64,000 bases of DNA, taken from Schizophyllum amplum (taxonomy: Eukaryota; Basidiomycota; Agaricomycetes; Agaricales; Schizophyllaceae). Below are positions 33,775-44,836 of the stretch, piece after piece. The translations under genes and the position numbers were made by a program. The notes below the pieces were generated by a model. It did no database searches. It saw nothing but the letters and a program-made list of their open reading frames with translations, and had not been told where the DNA came from. Numbering within the stretch: the stretch's first letter is position 1; each line of letters opens with the position of its first letter. The stretch lies in the NCBI GenBank assembly GCA_007026445.1, contig VDMD01000004.1:620001-684000 (forward strand), read 5' to 3'.

Positions 33775-34281
33775 GCCAAGAGCGCCAAGAGGCCAAGACA
33801 CTCCGCACAGCCACCCAACTCAAAGCGGACCTCTCCGATCATCTTTCCGATTCGGCACAAGGACCCCCTGGGCTTTATTCCCACCACCCCACATCTCGGG
33901 GGCGCTGTCCCTGCGTCCGCCCGCTCCATCTGAACTTTCTCTACATATTTTCTCAATATTTTCTGACTCTGACGACATATCCCCTCGGGACAGGCCCAAG
34001 GCTTCGGTCCGGCTTGGCTTGCTTGACGCCGCGCGAGCGCCAAGTCGGGCTTGGCCCAATCTTCCGTGCTCATGCGCGCCTCCCTTTCCGGGCGCCAAGC
34101 CGAGACCTTGTTGGGCTTTGTTTGCTTCCCGGGCTGGAACTCCTCCGTGCAAGCCGGGTTGAAGTTGAGACACCTTCCGGCACCTCTGCGCCGTGGACAT
34201 TCCAGTCCGCCCAGCCGAACGTCAAGGACATAGCCTCGCACACAATTCACTCCTCGTCATACAGGCGCCTCCCCACCTTGG
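33775..34281. promoter_or_regulatory. Cluster of eight PacC-core sites (GCCAAG) upstream of pacC
   Basis: GCCAAG occurs on the + strand at 33775-33780, 33784-33789, 33792-33797, 34039-34044 and 34094-34099, and as CTTGGC at 34013-34018, 34050-34055 and 34276-34281. The first three sit 8-9 bp apart directly upstream of the TATA box; 34039 and 34050 form an inverted pair. 5'-GCCARG is the known PacC consensus. By chance one would expect well under one such hexamer in 510 bp counting both strands. The likely meaning is autoregulation of pacC. Confidence 0.7.
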
Positions 34282-36320
34282 CAAATGAACTGACTTGCAG
34301 CTGTGCGCGTATAACAATTTGTAGTGATACGTCAGCGCAATGCGCGACGCTAGCTTGGGTGCACAGAAATTGGTAGAGAACGAAGGCCATCTTCCTCAAC
34401 GTAGTGGAGCGGAAGCAGACGCAGACATTGATGCGGGGATTGAGCGGCGGAACAAGCATGACGATGGTCAATAACATGGCCAACCCCGGAGACTCCAAAT
34501 AGGCTTGAGATGCGAAGGAAAGCCAAGCCCAATATGTGATCGACAGCGAAAGCCCTCGGTAAGAGGACGTACACCATGTCGCGTTGTCGAAGGCGAGCTC
34601 GTCAACGGATAACACACCTTTATGGGAATTCACTGTCTTCCGCGAAGGGACGGCCATGACGGCCTTTCCCACCGGACGACGGCGATAGAAGTTAGATCTG
34701 CATGATGTCGACAAGAAGTGACCGTGCAGGAGGGTCTAACGTCGCCGCAGTCCGAGGTCAGGCCGCGCGATTCCTGGCTAGCGATGACTCCGCTGACAAA
34801 GGGAAGCCATCGACTGAAGATACCTGGGACCGGGAGGCGTAGAACCTGAAGCAATGATAGAATAAAATAAAGGCACCTCAAGCGGAAGTACTCACTGCAG
34901 CAGTAAGTATTCACTAGAACGATGAACGCGTGCCACAAACATTTGCGGGCTTGGCATGCCCGCTATGCTCCTCTCACGGCCCTCGGAATATGTATATCAA
35001 TCAGCACACCTAACGGCGAGATCTGCGCCACGCACAGAGACCCTCTCTTCCCCGCACCCAAGCCCGCTCGGCGTCCCACGAGCGGAATATGGGACTTTGC
35101 CCGGTAAAGCATCGTTGAGGTTGCGGGGAGCCTTCAAGGCCTCGACCACGAAGACCAGCAAAAGACATGAGTTAATTCCGTCAGCAGTCGATATCTAGCC
35201 CACCGTTTCCTTGGCTCGACAACAGCTGACCGTAGAGGAGAGCCGCCCAGTGTCTGATTCCTACGCGTCTATTCAATAGCGGTCAGGCCCGCCATTAATC
35301 AGTTAGTATTGAGGCCTGGTCGCCATTGTATCTGTAAAGGCTTGGTAAGGGGATCCGCACGTCCGAAAAAGTCAGAAGCCAGGACGGAGGGATATAGGCG
35401 CACTTGGTGTTGTACACGCGTTGACAGCGAGGTGCGATTTGAGGCTAGTGAGGGCCTCGAAGCCTGTAGATGCACCTTTTGGATGGCTATATGCGCGTCC
35501 GTGATCAGGAAAGCATGAAGTTGGACGGGCGTCCAGGAGTACCGATTGATTGAAACCACATACAAAATCAGTGAAGGATAGTTCGTGCTTGGCGGGCGCG
35601 CTGTCTCGCATACCCCAGAGATTCGCAGAGACTTCATATTGATTTGGAGGATTGAGCGCAGGCGTCGCGACTGTAGGCACAGAAGCGTCCAGAGCGCCGC
35701 GCGCGCCGCTAGCGTAGACGCGTCCATAGAATTTCTGACCTTAGTCCGATGCGTTGCTGTACATGGGTGAGTAGATATCGAGAGACCATATATTCGAGAC
35801 TGACGAGTAGCGGGTGCCCTGGCGCTAGTGGGTATCTCGTGCAAGGGACGATGACAAGCTGAATAGACGAGCAAGGATGGAGCGGCGCGAGGAGTGAATG
35901 GAGATGCGCTAGACGAGCGCGAGCAGTCCGACTGGTAGGCTTCACGGAGCAAGCATCATATTGAGAGGTCGAATTCAGACATACCAGCCAAGACGGCGGG
36001 GCGTGGCGTTTGTCAATGACCAGGATAACAATTGTATGCCACAGGGCAGCGGACCTGAGCGTGTACACGCGCGCAGCGGGAGGGACCCGCTATCACGGAG
36101 AATGGTGAGCTCCTAGTCGGGGAAAAGCAGAGTGAACTTGGGAGAACAGACGATTATGTCGTCGTGGTAGAAGAAAACAAGGCCAAGACGAGCGTTGAAG
36201 GCATGATGATGAGGGCGGCAGGCGCGCCGCCCCGCCCCCGATCGATCAACTTCCCACGTGGATGACCATCAGCAATCATTCCTTCCCCCCCCTCCATTGA
36301 ACTTTCACCTTGCCTCCACC

Positions 36321-37217
36321 ATGGGTCGTTTACGCAGATCCCGCGCCCATCATGCTCGCCGCGATGTCCACCGTGCCGCAAGGACAAGAGTGCGTCATAG
36401 TTTGCTGCTGTGATGTATCCCTGCTCATTCGTGCAGGTCCGTTCGAAAGACCTCGATCAAATTCAGCTCATCGACTTGGATCCCAAGGTGTGTTGTGGAT
36501 GTTTCTTGATCATTATCTCACGTCCCATGTCTGCACTCTTCGATACTTTATACTGCTCTACCCCCTACCCGGTTGCTGCGTCTTGCCCAAATGCTCACAC
36601 ACTTCTACAGAATCGCGCGCGGTTAGAAGCGCAGGAGCTTGACTACGAAAAGCCTGGCCTCGCGCAGCACTATTGCGTCGAGTGCGCAAAGTCAGTCATT
36701 ATTCTCCTTCCTATATATACCCTCCCACACATCGAAGATCATGGTCTCCCTGCGTCCTTTCCCATCTCTGTCCCACCTCACTTCTCATGCCATCACCCCA
36801 TTTCTGACAATAAACCCTTTCCCCTCTTCGTATCCCTATCCACTTCCTCATATATCAACTCATCATCTATCGCACAGATACTACGAAACCGACACCGCCC
36901 TCCAATCCCACTGGCGCAGCAAGCTCCACAAACGGCGGTGCAAGCGCCTCGCAGAGCCCGCCTACACGATCGAGGAAGCAGAGATGGCTGCCGGCCTGGG
37001 CCGCGAGCCGCGTCGCGCGCGCCCGGAGCCAGTGACGATGGAGACGGACGGTGCAGGGACGTCGGCGGCGGGGGCGGGGGAGGCGACGACTGCTTGGAGT
37101 GTGCAGATAGCCCCTGGACCTCGCATGCATTCAAGTCAGGCGGAGGCTTTCTCGTATGTAGCATGCTGTAGATGTCGTGTTGCCCTGTTGATGTTGCTCA
37201 TCTGTATACTATCGTAG
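36321..37217 (+). CDS. BUD20: BUD20/ZNF593-type ribosome export factor
   Basis: Shuttling pre-60S factor with one C2H2 finger. Exons 36321-36389, 36437-36487, 36611-36690, 36878-37217. The product starts MGRLRRSRAHHARRDVHRA, the basic nucleolar-type N-terminus of the family, followed by SKDLDQIQLIDLDPK, then LDYEKPGLAQHYCVECAKYY with the C-x2-C pair, LQSHWRSKLHKRRCKRL with the two His, and EPAYTIEEAEMAAG, matching BUD20/ZNF593 block by block. The C-terminal ~60 residues (Pro/Glu/Thr rich) are variable in the family. The last splice is uncertain: the frame reads to a stop at 37215-37217, but a GTATGT at 37154 may start another intron. Confidence 0.9.
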
Positions 37218-37803
37218 GCCCCGTGTAATGATTCTGTTGATTGTCGCTGCTGCAAGAGTCCTGCCAATAACGGACGGCGCGCGAACTATTTTCCTTCCAC
37301 GATCGACTATTCCACAAGCATGATACCTAGATTCCAGACAGCACCACTTGGCAGCAATACAGATAAATCCAGCACAAACAGTAAGTAACAATAAAAAGGG
37401 TGTATGGTACTTCCGAGCCACTACGTGATATATTGATGGGCAGAGGAGTCAACGATACTATATATGAGACAGGTCGTGAAGAGATGATAGAGGTCGCGAA
37501 GAGATGAGAGACGAGTCGTGTAGAGATGACAGACAGTGTAACAGACAGGGATAGATAGACGAGAGGAGCGCGGGTACGAGTCGATGACATGAACCGCAGT
37601 GAATGGTGAAGTGAGGGGGAGGAATATGGAAGGTAGGAAGGTGGCGGATTGATGACGGGAAGGCAACGCGATGATACATTACACAAGCTTGCACGACAGC
37701 GAGGTATCTGCGGAAAAGCAAGACAGCAGGGAGCAAGGCGGGGAGTACGGAAGGCGAGGGGAAGGACATGCGACAAACAACACAACAACAGCACCCCATT
37801 CTG
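37218..37803. other. Convergent intergenic region
   Basis: 586 bp of 3' flanks between BUD20 (+) and the disordered-protein gene (-). Contains a 20-bp imperfect tandem repeat at 37471-37530 and nothing that looks coding. Confidence 0.5.
37471..37530. repeat. 20-bp imperfect tandem repeat, about 2.9 copies
   Basis: Units AGGTCGTGAAGAGATGATAG (37471-37490), AGGTCGCGAAGAGATGAGAG (37491-37510) and a third, more diverged, copy from 37514. Located between two convergent genes. Confidence 0.6.
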
Positions 37804-39373
37804 TCACCTTTCCCCTAGCGAGAGTCCATTCACCCGTTCTCCTGCACCTTCCACCTCCGGCTCTTCTTCCTCCCGCAGCCACGAGCGCACCACAGGGCGC
37901 AGGATTGGGCTCGCCAGACCCATCGATGTGCGCAATGTGGGGCTCGCCGTCATCCCCGCCGGCCGCGCGAACGCGAGTCCGGGGCCGGAATGGGTGCTGG
38001 GACTGGCGTACGGGCTCCCCGCGTAGTTTGCGCTGGGACCACTGAACGATGTGCTTGTGCTCATGCTAGAACTGCTGGAGCAGCTGGCCATACCGGATGG
38101 CGCGTTGGACGTATTGGGGCCTGAGGCCGAGCCACCATTGATGGACCCACCGAAGATAGCGCCTCCAAACAACGCGCTCCCCCAGTCGGGAAGGCCCGCC
38201 CACTGTGGGACTCGACGCCGCGGAGCTGCAGGAGCTTCCAGGTATACTCTTCGGTATCGCGAGTGGCATTCGCGGTGTCGCACGCGGGGAATGCAGATGG
38301 GGGGATACGCCACGACCGACGTAAGGCGAGACGCTGCGCATGAAGGACGGGGAGCCCGCGCGGACAAGGGAGGGCGAGGCGGCGCGGCGCTTGGCAGCGG
38401 AGGGATAAGGGTCATAGCGGTCGTCCAGAGTACCTGTATTCGTCCATCAGTAAGGGAAAAGGGGCGGGCGGGCAGACACAAGTAACGCACGTTTTCGTTT
38501 GTTTGTCCGCACCACACTTTGTGTGGGTGGTGGGGTGGAACGCCATTGGTGTGCGGGGGTAGAGGATACTGACATCGAGGACACAGACGGGGAGACAGAT
38601 GGCATGTCCACATCCATCAAGCTGCCCGCACCTGGGCTCTCGGACACGCCCATCGTCAGCTCGTCTCCGCAGACACTCCCTGCGGGGGTCCGTGGCTTGG
38701 CAATCGGGATCGGTGCACTGGCCGCCATGAACGTTTGTTATTGTCCTCTTCATCAGAGTCGTCATCGCTCTCGCTGCCGTGCTCCCCATTCTCGCTACGC
38801 GCCTCCTCGGGGAAGCGCCCGCGATCGTGCGAGTGCCGGGGAGACGGGAATGCGGCGAGCTCCGTGCCCGACGCGAGGAGCCGCTGGAAGACAGCCTCGC
38901 CGCGGCCTCACTATCCTCAGGGCGCGCCTCAGCCTCGGTGAGCAGGTTGAGCAGCCGGGGCGGGCGTAGCTAGTGATATAGTCAGTACGATCAACCAAGA
39001 ACGCGCAAGACAACACACCGGATGTGACAGACGACGCAGCTTCATGGGCTCCGCCTCAGAGGCGCGCCGACGAGGCGGGGTGAGCGGTGGCGAGCGGCGG
39101 CGGGCGCGGCCCGGGGGCGGTGGAGGCGGGGGGTTCTCGGATCCGCTCGACGGCGGGGTGTCGGTGCTCATGCGGTCGCGGTCGCTCTCAGACCCCGCAT
39201 CCTCGGGCAGAGGCGCGGGGTGAACGATGCCGCGAGCGGGCTCGAGAGATGCGACGCGAGGATGCTCTGGCGGCGAGACCGGGGGCGTTGGCATCGCGGT
39301 GTTCGGCGGGGAATATCGCGGACGACGGCAGGGCGAAATCGGACGACGAGGTGGGGAGCGATGGCCGGGCCAT
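37804..39373 (-). CDS. Unknown Ser/Pro-rich disordered protein
   Basis: No family recognised. Coding character is seen from strong reading-frame bias and typical introns rather than homology. From the likely ATG near 39373 it reads MARPSLPTSSSDFALPSS, then PPNTAMPTPPVSPPEHPR, a proline run before GRARRRSPPLTPPRR, an acidic stretch (NGEHGSESDDDSDEEDNN), VSPSVSSMSVSSTPAH, and a C-terminus rich in Gly/Ser (GGAIFGGSINGGSASG) ending in a charged LREEEEPEVEGAGERVNG. All is low complexity with many SP/TP sites, as in transcriptional regulators or cell-cycle kinase targets. Two single-base breaks are needed, near 39307-39316 and in AAA at 38731-38740 (minus). Exon borders and start are provisional. 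Confidence 0.5.
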
Positions 39374-39957
39374 CGTGGTGGTGGGAGAAGACAAGAGTGA
39401 GCTGAGGAAGTCGACGTCGACCGTGTTGATGGCGCCTCGATCTCAGCACCTATTTCAGGCAGTTCACAATTGGGGTCTCGATTGACATGAGGCTCCTGCG
39501 CACGGTCCCGCGCACAGCCAGGGCGCAGGGCAATATCCCGGGCAGAGGGTTCGTGCTCATTGTGTAGTATACGAACTTCCATTCAACCGCTGAGGGCAGA
39601 GATGCCGCACCCACTTCAGCTCGAGGCATTTAACATCGACTTTGTACTGAGACAGGCCCATATTCAAGCCACATCCCAGCCTATCGCGAAATGCTCTGCT
39701 CTGCAGTGCGGACGCGACTGAGTCCAGCGGGGCCTCGTGCAAGGTCCGGTCTGAACATGATGCAGGGATCAAGGAAACGAGTGACAGTCTTGCTTTCCCA
39801 GGATTCAATAAGGACCGAAGCATGAGGACAGCGAATACTGTTGCTGTAATACACGATAAAACATTTTGACCACCACTGTACACACCGAGGCTATAAGTCA
39901 TCAAAACAATCGCAGAGACGTTCGCAATCGCGATGACATTCGCTACAGCGCTGCACT
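39374..39957. other. Region upstream of unknown gene, possible missed 5' exon
   Basis: 584 bp between two minus-strand genes. A frame just beyond 39373 (VDVDFLSSLLSSP..) continues the unknown protein upstream without a start codon before a stop, so a 5' exon may lie here. The rest is the 3' flank of the MAPEG gene's neighbour side. Confidence 0.4.
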
Positions 39958-40883
39958 TCAAGCTGCAGCAAGAGCCAAGGAGATGATCGAGTATGTCCCG
40001 GTGCAGGTCAGGGCTGTGAAAGTCAATCAGCAAACCATCGATCGACAGAGGGAGGGGTATGAACGTACCGAACGTGCAAAGCGAGCCAATAAACCCGCCG
40101 CGCGTGTTTCGCTACATAAATGCGTCAGTTCTGGCCACGTACCGTCAGACGAGTCGTAGCGCACCTTCTGCGGCTCACCCGTCATGTAGCCGGAGGTATA
40201 GAGGATCCGCCCGATGACCCACAGGCCAAGGGCGCTGGCAGCGAAGACAGGATACTGTACGAGGAGATGGAATGTCAGTTGCCATCCGTTATCAACTGCG
40301 TTGGTACCCGACGAACCTTGAGCGCCGACAGAACAGTCCTGTAGGCATCGTCGCTTTAGTATAGAATTGACGGAAATATATGCATCCACGTACGCAGTGT
40401 AGATCGCAGGGAGCTGCTCGAGAGTGTTCTGGTGCGCGCGCTGCGTGCAGTTGAACTTGCGCGCGAGGAAAGAAGCCTCCTCCTCGGCTTTCTCCGCATA
40501 CACTGAGGAAGAGCATGAGTTCTGACCTCAGGCCAGCAGCGGGGTTCTTCTACGCACAGCGAGGATAGGCGATGCCTGTTCAGAGATGTGAGTGGTATGA
40601 ACGAGAGATACAACGAATTGACACGGACCGGCAGTCTTGCGGGCGCTCATGACCTGGTGAGAGGATGAGTTGCATGGTGACAAAGTGGGAGAAGCGGGGG
40701 AGTAGTAGTCGTGAACAGCAAAGAGACGTCGCGCACCAGTACGGCCTGACCAATTTGCAGCCAGATGGTCGACACAAACGCGAGACCGACATACTGGATG
40801 CTGCACGCAGGTGTCAGCGTACGTGAAAGGGGGGCACGTCTGCGAAATGCGCACCCATCGGGGAGGACGAGAGTGAAAGGCAT
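39958..40883 (-). CDS. Microsomal glutathione S-transferase 3-like (MAPEG)
   Basis: Four-helix membrane enzyme of the ER or outer mitochondrial membrane with glutathione transferase/peroxidase activity. ATG at 40881-40883; exons of 25-130 nt join to about 148 residues: MPFTLVLPDGIQYVGLAF, WLQIGQAVLVMSARKTAGI, LYAEKAEEEASFLARKFNC, QRAHQNTLEQLPAIYTATVL, ALGLWVIGRILYTSGYMTG and CTGTYSIISLALAAA. FNCTQRAHQNTLE and GRILYTSGYMTGEPQKR are the MGST3 signature with the glutathione-binding Arg, Asn, Glu and Tyr. Five to six introns of ~50 nt split this small gene, one donor falling in the GTGEP motif. A TATA-like sequence (CTTATAGG, minus) lies at about 40938-40945. Frame is intact. Confidence 0.9.
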
Positions 40884-41358
40884 GTCGAGTGTTGAGAGGA
40901 GGTGGGGTGAAGTGGGGAAAGACGAAGCTGCGACGGCCTATAAGTACTCGGCGATATCTGTAGAAAAGTGTGCGGACGCACCACGACAGACGGAAGGATA
41001 GCGAACGTCCACGAATGCGACGCGTACTTATTCGGCGAGTCCCGGCTATGGCTAACCGTGCTGCCTTCATTGATGTGCGTCATCTGTTGAGTGCTGGGTC
41101 AGCCAGCGACGGCAGATTGTCCGACAACGACGACCGGCGGAACATTTTCCAAGATCATGGACGCGTTCAACAAGCCTCAGCAAATTGAAATAAGCGCGCA
41201 TCCCGCGATGGTGCCGCGGTACTTAGGCGCCAGAGTTGTCCAAATTCACGCCATCCGGAGCCCGGTCCGGAGATCCGGATCCGATCTCTGCAAAATTATT
41301 GCCTTCAAAGTTCGCGGTATAGCACTCGACAACGCGACCCCTTCTCCTGACCTTTACG
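40884..41358. other. Divergent promoter, MAPEG and RRB1
   Basis: 475 bp between start codons of MGST3-like (-) and RRB1 (+). TATA-like element at ~40938 for the MAPEG gene; an imperfect CCGG-type inverted repeat (GCCCGGTCCGGAGATCCGGATCCG) near 41260-41284. No coding potential. Confidence 0.5.
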
Positions 41359-42955
41359 ATGTCAAAACGCACGGCAACAGAGACGCTGAGCGAGGGCCAA
41401 GCCTTCAGCAAAGCTTCGGGCAGCGGCGTACGGCGGCCCGCAGCTACAAATAATGAGATGGGCGAGTTCGAGGACCAGTGGGAGGACGAGATCGAGAGCG
41501 ACGAGGAGGTCGTGGACGCGGGGGCAGATGAAGACGAAGGTGTGTGGCCATCCCCCTTGCATAGCTTGGTATCTCAAACGGGCTAGGCATGGACGTCGAT
41601 GGCGCGGCCGAGGACGAAGACGCACCGGCCCCAGCGCGCACCGCGTACATCCCCGGCTCCCACACCCTCGGGGCAGACGAGGTGCTCGAGGCCGATGACT
41701 CTGTATACATTATGCGCCATACACTGAACGTGCGCTGGCCATGTCTCTCCTTCGACGTCTTGCGCGACGGTCTCGGCGATGGCCGACAGCGCTTCCCCGC
41801 CACCGCCTACCTCGCCGCTGGCACCCAAGCCGATGCAGCGAAGAACAACGAGCTGCTCGTATACAAGCTCTCCTCCCTGCACAAGACGCAGCGCGATGCA
41901 GATGATTCCGAGTCCGATGACGACGAGGACGACGACGCACTAGACGAAGACGCCGTACTCGAGTACCGCTCCGTCCCCACCTCGGCGGCGTCAATCGCGT
42001 GCGCGCGCAGCCCCTACCCTCCGGATCCGGCCTCCCGCCTCCCTCCCAACCCTACTACACTGCGACCTGGTCCGAGACCGGCAAGGTCCATATCTGGGAC
42101 GTCCGCCCCCTCATCGAGTCCCTCGACGTCCCCGGCTACACATACGACAAGGCGCGCACCCACACACCTGCCTTCACCCTCAACTCGCACGGCCGCGCAG
42201 AGGCTTTGCGATGGACTGGGCCGCGTCGGGCCCAGGGGCGCTAAGGCTGCTGACGGGCGACGTGCACGCAAAGATCTTCCTCACGACCGCATCGCCGACG
42301 GGCTTCACGCCGCTTGGGCAGCCGTTTGCGGCGCACACTTCGAGCGTGGAGGATTTACAGTGGTCGCCATCCGAGCCGACCGTCTTCGCGTCGTGCTCGG
42401 CGGACGCGAGCATTCGCCTGTGGGACGTGCGCGCGAAGGGCCGGCGTAGCGTGGCTGCGCTCACGGACGCGCACGAGAGCGACGTCAATGTCATCAGCTG
42501 GAACCGCTCATCGAGCTACCTCCTCGTCTCTGGTGGCGACGATGGCGCACTACGTGTCTGGGATCTTCGGAGTGTCAAACAAACTGGGTTAGTCGTATTT
42601 TCTCCCACCTCCGCGCCTATACTTACCGCGTCAATAGCCCGCAACCTGCCCCCGTTGCCGCCTTCAACTGGCATAAGGCCCCGTCACATCGGTCGAGTGG
42701 CACCCCACGGAAGACTCCGTGTTCGCTGCCTCCGGCGCCGACGACCAGGTCACATTATGGGATCTCGCCGTCGAACAGGATGAGGAGGAGCTCGGTGGCG
42801 CAGACATGGCTGAGGGTGACGTTCCGCCTCAACTACTTTTCGTGCACCAGGGCCAGAAGGACGTCAAGGAGGTCCACTGGCATCCACAGATCCCTGGCGC
42901 TGTTATCAGCACCGCATTTGACTCGTTTAACATCTTCAAAACCATCTCTGTATAG
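41359..42955 (+). CDS. RRB1: Ribosome assembly WD40 protein RRB1 (GRWD1)
   Basis: Chaperone of ribosomal protein uL3 (Rpl3), essential in yeast. Exon 1 41359-41540 reads an acidic, Glu/Asp-rich N-terminus; exon 2 starts at 41588. CAF1C-like N-terminal fold: [21 protein letters not shown]40 repeats: [95 protein letters not shown], and a C-terminus ending [14 protein letters not shown] exactly as in GRWD1. Three breaks, each a missing base: in CCCC at 41975-41978 (restoring [10 protein letters not shown]), near 42199-42205 (AEGFAMDWA) and at 42679-42684 ([10 protein letters not shown]). Each restored block is identical in sense to the human protein, so sequence error is nearly certain. Confidence 0.93.
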
Positions 42956-43109
42956 TTGTATCCTTCTGCTGTGGTACGTGTACGCATACTTATATGTCGG
43001 GGTTGTACGTGATCGGAGTCAGTCCACGTGATGAATACGCGTGAACGAAGTCCTTGGTGTAGGCAAGTCCTCGACCCTCTAAATTACCGACATCCTGACG
43101 AACTGCACT

Positions 43110-44362
43110 CTAATACAAGCCCATGCTATTGTTCGCTTTCGGAGCACGGATCTGCATGCCTGTCAGAAACAACCCATGCGACGAGAACGAAAACGACCTA
43201 CCTTGGATATGTTCTTGTGGATGAGATCGGTCATAACCGCGTACAGGTTCCTGATATCAGTCAAGTTCTCCCTGGCCATGTACAAGTGCTTTTCATCGTG
43301 CTCCTTCAGCGCCACCTGCAGGGATATGTCAATGTTACCCGTTCTTCACTGAATAAACGCTGACTTACCGCGTAGTCCTCAATGTTGGGATACTTGATGA
43401 GCTTCGAGCAGATTTTTGCACGGTCCAGATGGTCTTGACGGGCTAAGTCGCGAAGGTTGTACGCACTCTGGTGCACGCGGTCCAGCTCGCTAAGGACCTC
43501 TGTACAGATGGGCTCCGTTCAGATCCAGTGAACCCTTTGTTGGGGGCAGAAGGGAAGGCGCACCTGTTTGAATCTCGACACCTATGGGCAGTCATTCTCA
43601 GCGTCACATTTTTGAACGAGCATGCTACTCACCGAAGTTGTCCCCGCTATCGCCTAAGATGAGCGACATATTCGGGCCATTGCACGATGAGCACTTACTC
43701 CTCGATCCTACAATGAGGTTAGTTACGCCTTTCCCCTTACACTCATCGTAAATCGACGTACTTGGGCATAGTCAACGTGATCCAGAGCTTGACTTGGTCC
43801 TGCATCTCACACGTCAGCACTCTTTGTTGCACCGCAATGAAGCCCTCTTACCACCAGCACTCCCAGCTCTTCACACTCGCGCTTGATGAACGTATGCAGA
43901 CCGACCAGCCGCTGGTTGGCCGACACCGCCTCTGGGTAGCATATGCGCCCCGTCGCGCCACGTACGGCGCCCTCATCTTCGCGCTTGCGCTTCTTTGGCC
44001 CTCCATCTTCTCCTGAGGGCGAGCACACGGTGGCATCCGTTCCGCTTGACTGCGAAGCGTTGAAAGGGGAGTTTGCGGATGAGGCGGCGGCCTGCACCGC
44101 CTCGTGCATTTCGCTATGATCTGTTGAGCGGATTTGGGGCGCATGGGCCACCAGGACTCACAGAATCTGAAGTGGCAGCGGTGAGATTGTGAGCACAGAG
44201 TATAAATGTAGATGCATACCTTTGTTGGGAAGACATGAAAGACGATGTGCTCACCGGCCTCCGTGATCTTCTTACGAAAATCCTGTGTGCTCTTTGAGGT
44301 GCTGTGCAGGAACCTAACATGTCAGGACGTACGTCGAGCTTTGCAGTCGTGTTCTTATCCAT
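43110..44362 (-). CDS. Proteasome activator PA28gamma (PSME3, REG) homologue
   Basis: Ring-forming cap that opens the 20S proteasome; nuclear in animals. ATG at 44360-44362 (MDKNTTAKL..). Blocks in order: SKSTQDFRKKITEAGEHIV, VFHVFPTK, KKRKRED in the linker (nuclear-signal-like insert), SANQRLVGLHTFIKRECEEL, ELDRVHQSAYNLRDLARQDH, RAKICSKLIKYPNIEDY, EHDEKHLYMARENLTDIRN. The last exon is spliced at an acceptor ending GCATGCAG and gives SKIRAPKANNSMGLY, ending in the same Leu-Tyr as PA28gamma, i.e. the 20S-docking tail. One base appears missing near 44309-44316 at the start. Budding yeast lacks this gene; several basidiomycetes and other fungi keep it. Confidence 0.88.
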
Positions 44363-44836
44363 TTCAAAAGATACAGAGGTAGCTTAGAACAGCAGCGGGG
44401 TTCAGTCTCGTCGGAATGCTTGAGTGAGTGAGTGGCAGTCGTGAGGATCAGACGCGTGACGCGAGGTGACGCGCTTTATTGGTATGATCGCGTTGTTGCG
44501 GTCTGTTTGTCTTGATCTTCCTTCACGCCATTGTGCTCGTTTGGGTACAAATGGGATGTGGTAAACCTTGCTTTTTGTCATTGCTGTCATCTTGCAAAGG
44601 ACTCGTACTACGTGTCTTTGACTCGGCAGTCGGCATACCGTGATCGAACACGTCTCAGCGCTTTCACGTAAGTTGACTACAGACTTGCGCCTTTGCAGGC
44701 GGCTCGCGGCTACTTATGTCCTTTGCGGCCACGGAGGCGGCACTTCCCCTTGTCAGCAACAGGCGTAAAGACTCTCAACTGAGTCTGTATAAATACCTGC
44801 TGCATTTTCACAACACCTTCAACTACGACATACCCC
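44363..44836. other. Divergent promoter, PA28gamma and P450
   Basis: 474 bp between divergent start codons. The P450 side has a TATA box at 44788. Nothing else is coding. Confidence 0.5.
44788..44795 (+). promoter_or_regulatory. TATA box of the cytochrome P450 gene
   Basis: TATAAATA lies 49 bp before the ATG at 44837, implying a very short leader. TATA-driven promoters in fungi are typical of inducible genes, in keeping with a P450. Confidence 0.6.

Larger units (their letters stand above)
33683..36320. other. 2.6-kb upstream region of pacC; no gene supported
   Basis: Divergent promoter space between pacC (-) and BUD20 (+). The pacC-proximal 600 bp carry the PacC-site cluster described separately. 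Further out (34240-36110) are open frames with some hydrophobic segments on the minus strand, but no start, splice pattern or domain holds together; they might be remnants of a membrane-protein gene. A long untranslated leader or regulatory RNA for pacC is also possible. Confidence 0.45.

Noticed and set aside
35299..35952. A 217-codon minus-strand frame upstream of pacC
   Set aside because: No start context, no splice partners and no recognisable motif; kept only as possible remnant in the gap note.
41959..42244. Idea of programmed ribosomal frameshifting in RRB1 and other genes
   Set aside because: Breaks go in both directions, occur in ordinary short runs without slippery heptamers or downstream structure, and hit many unrelated genes.
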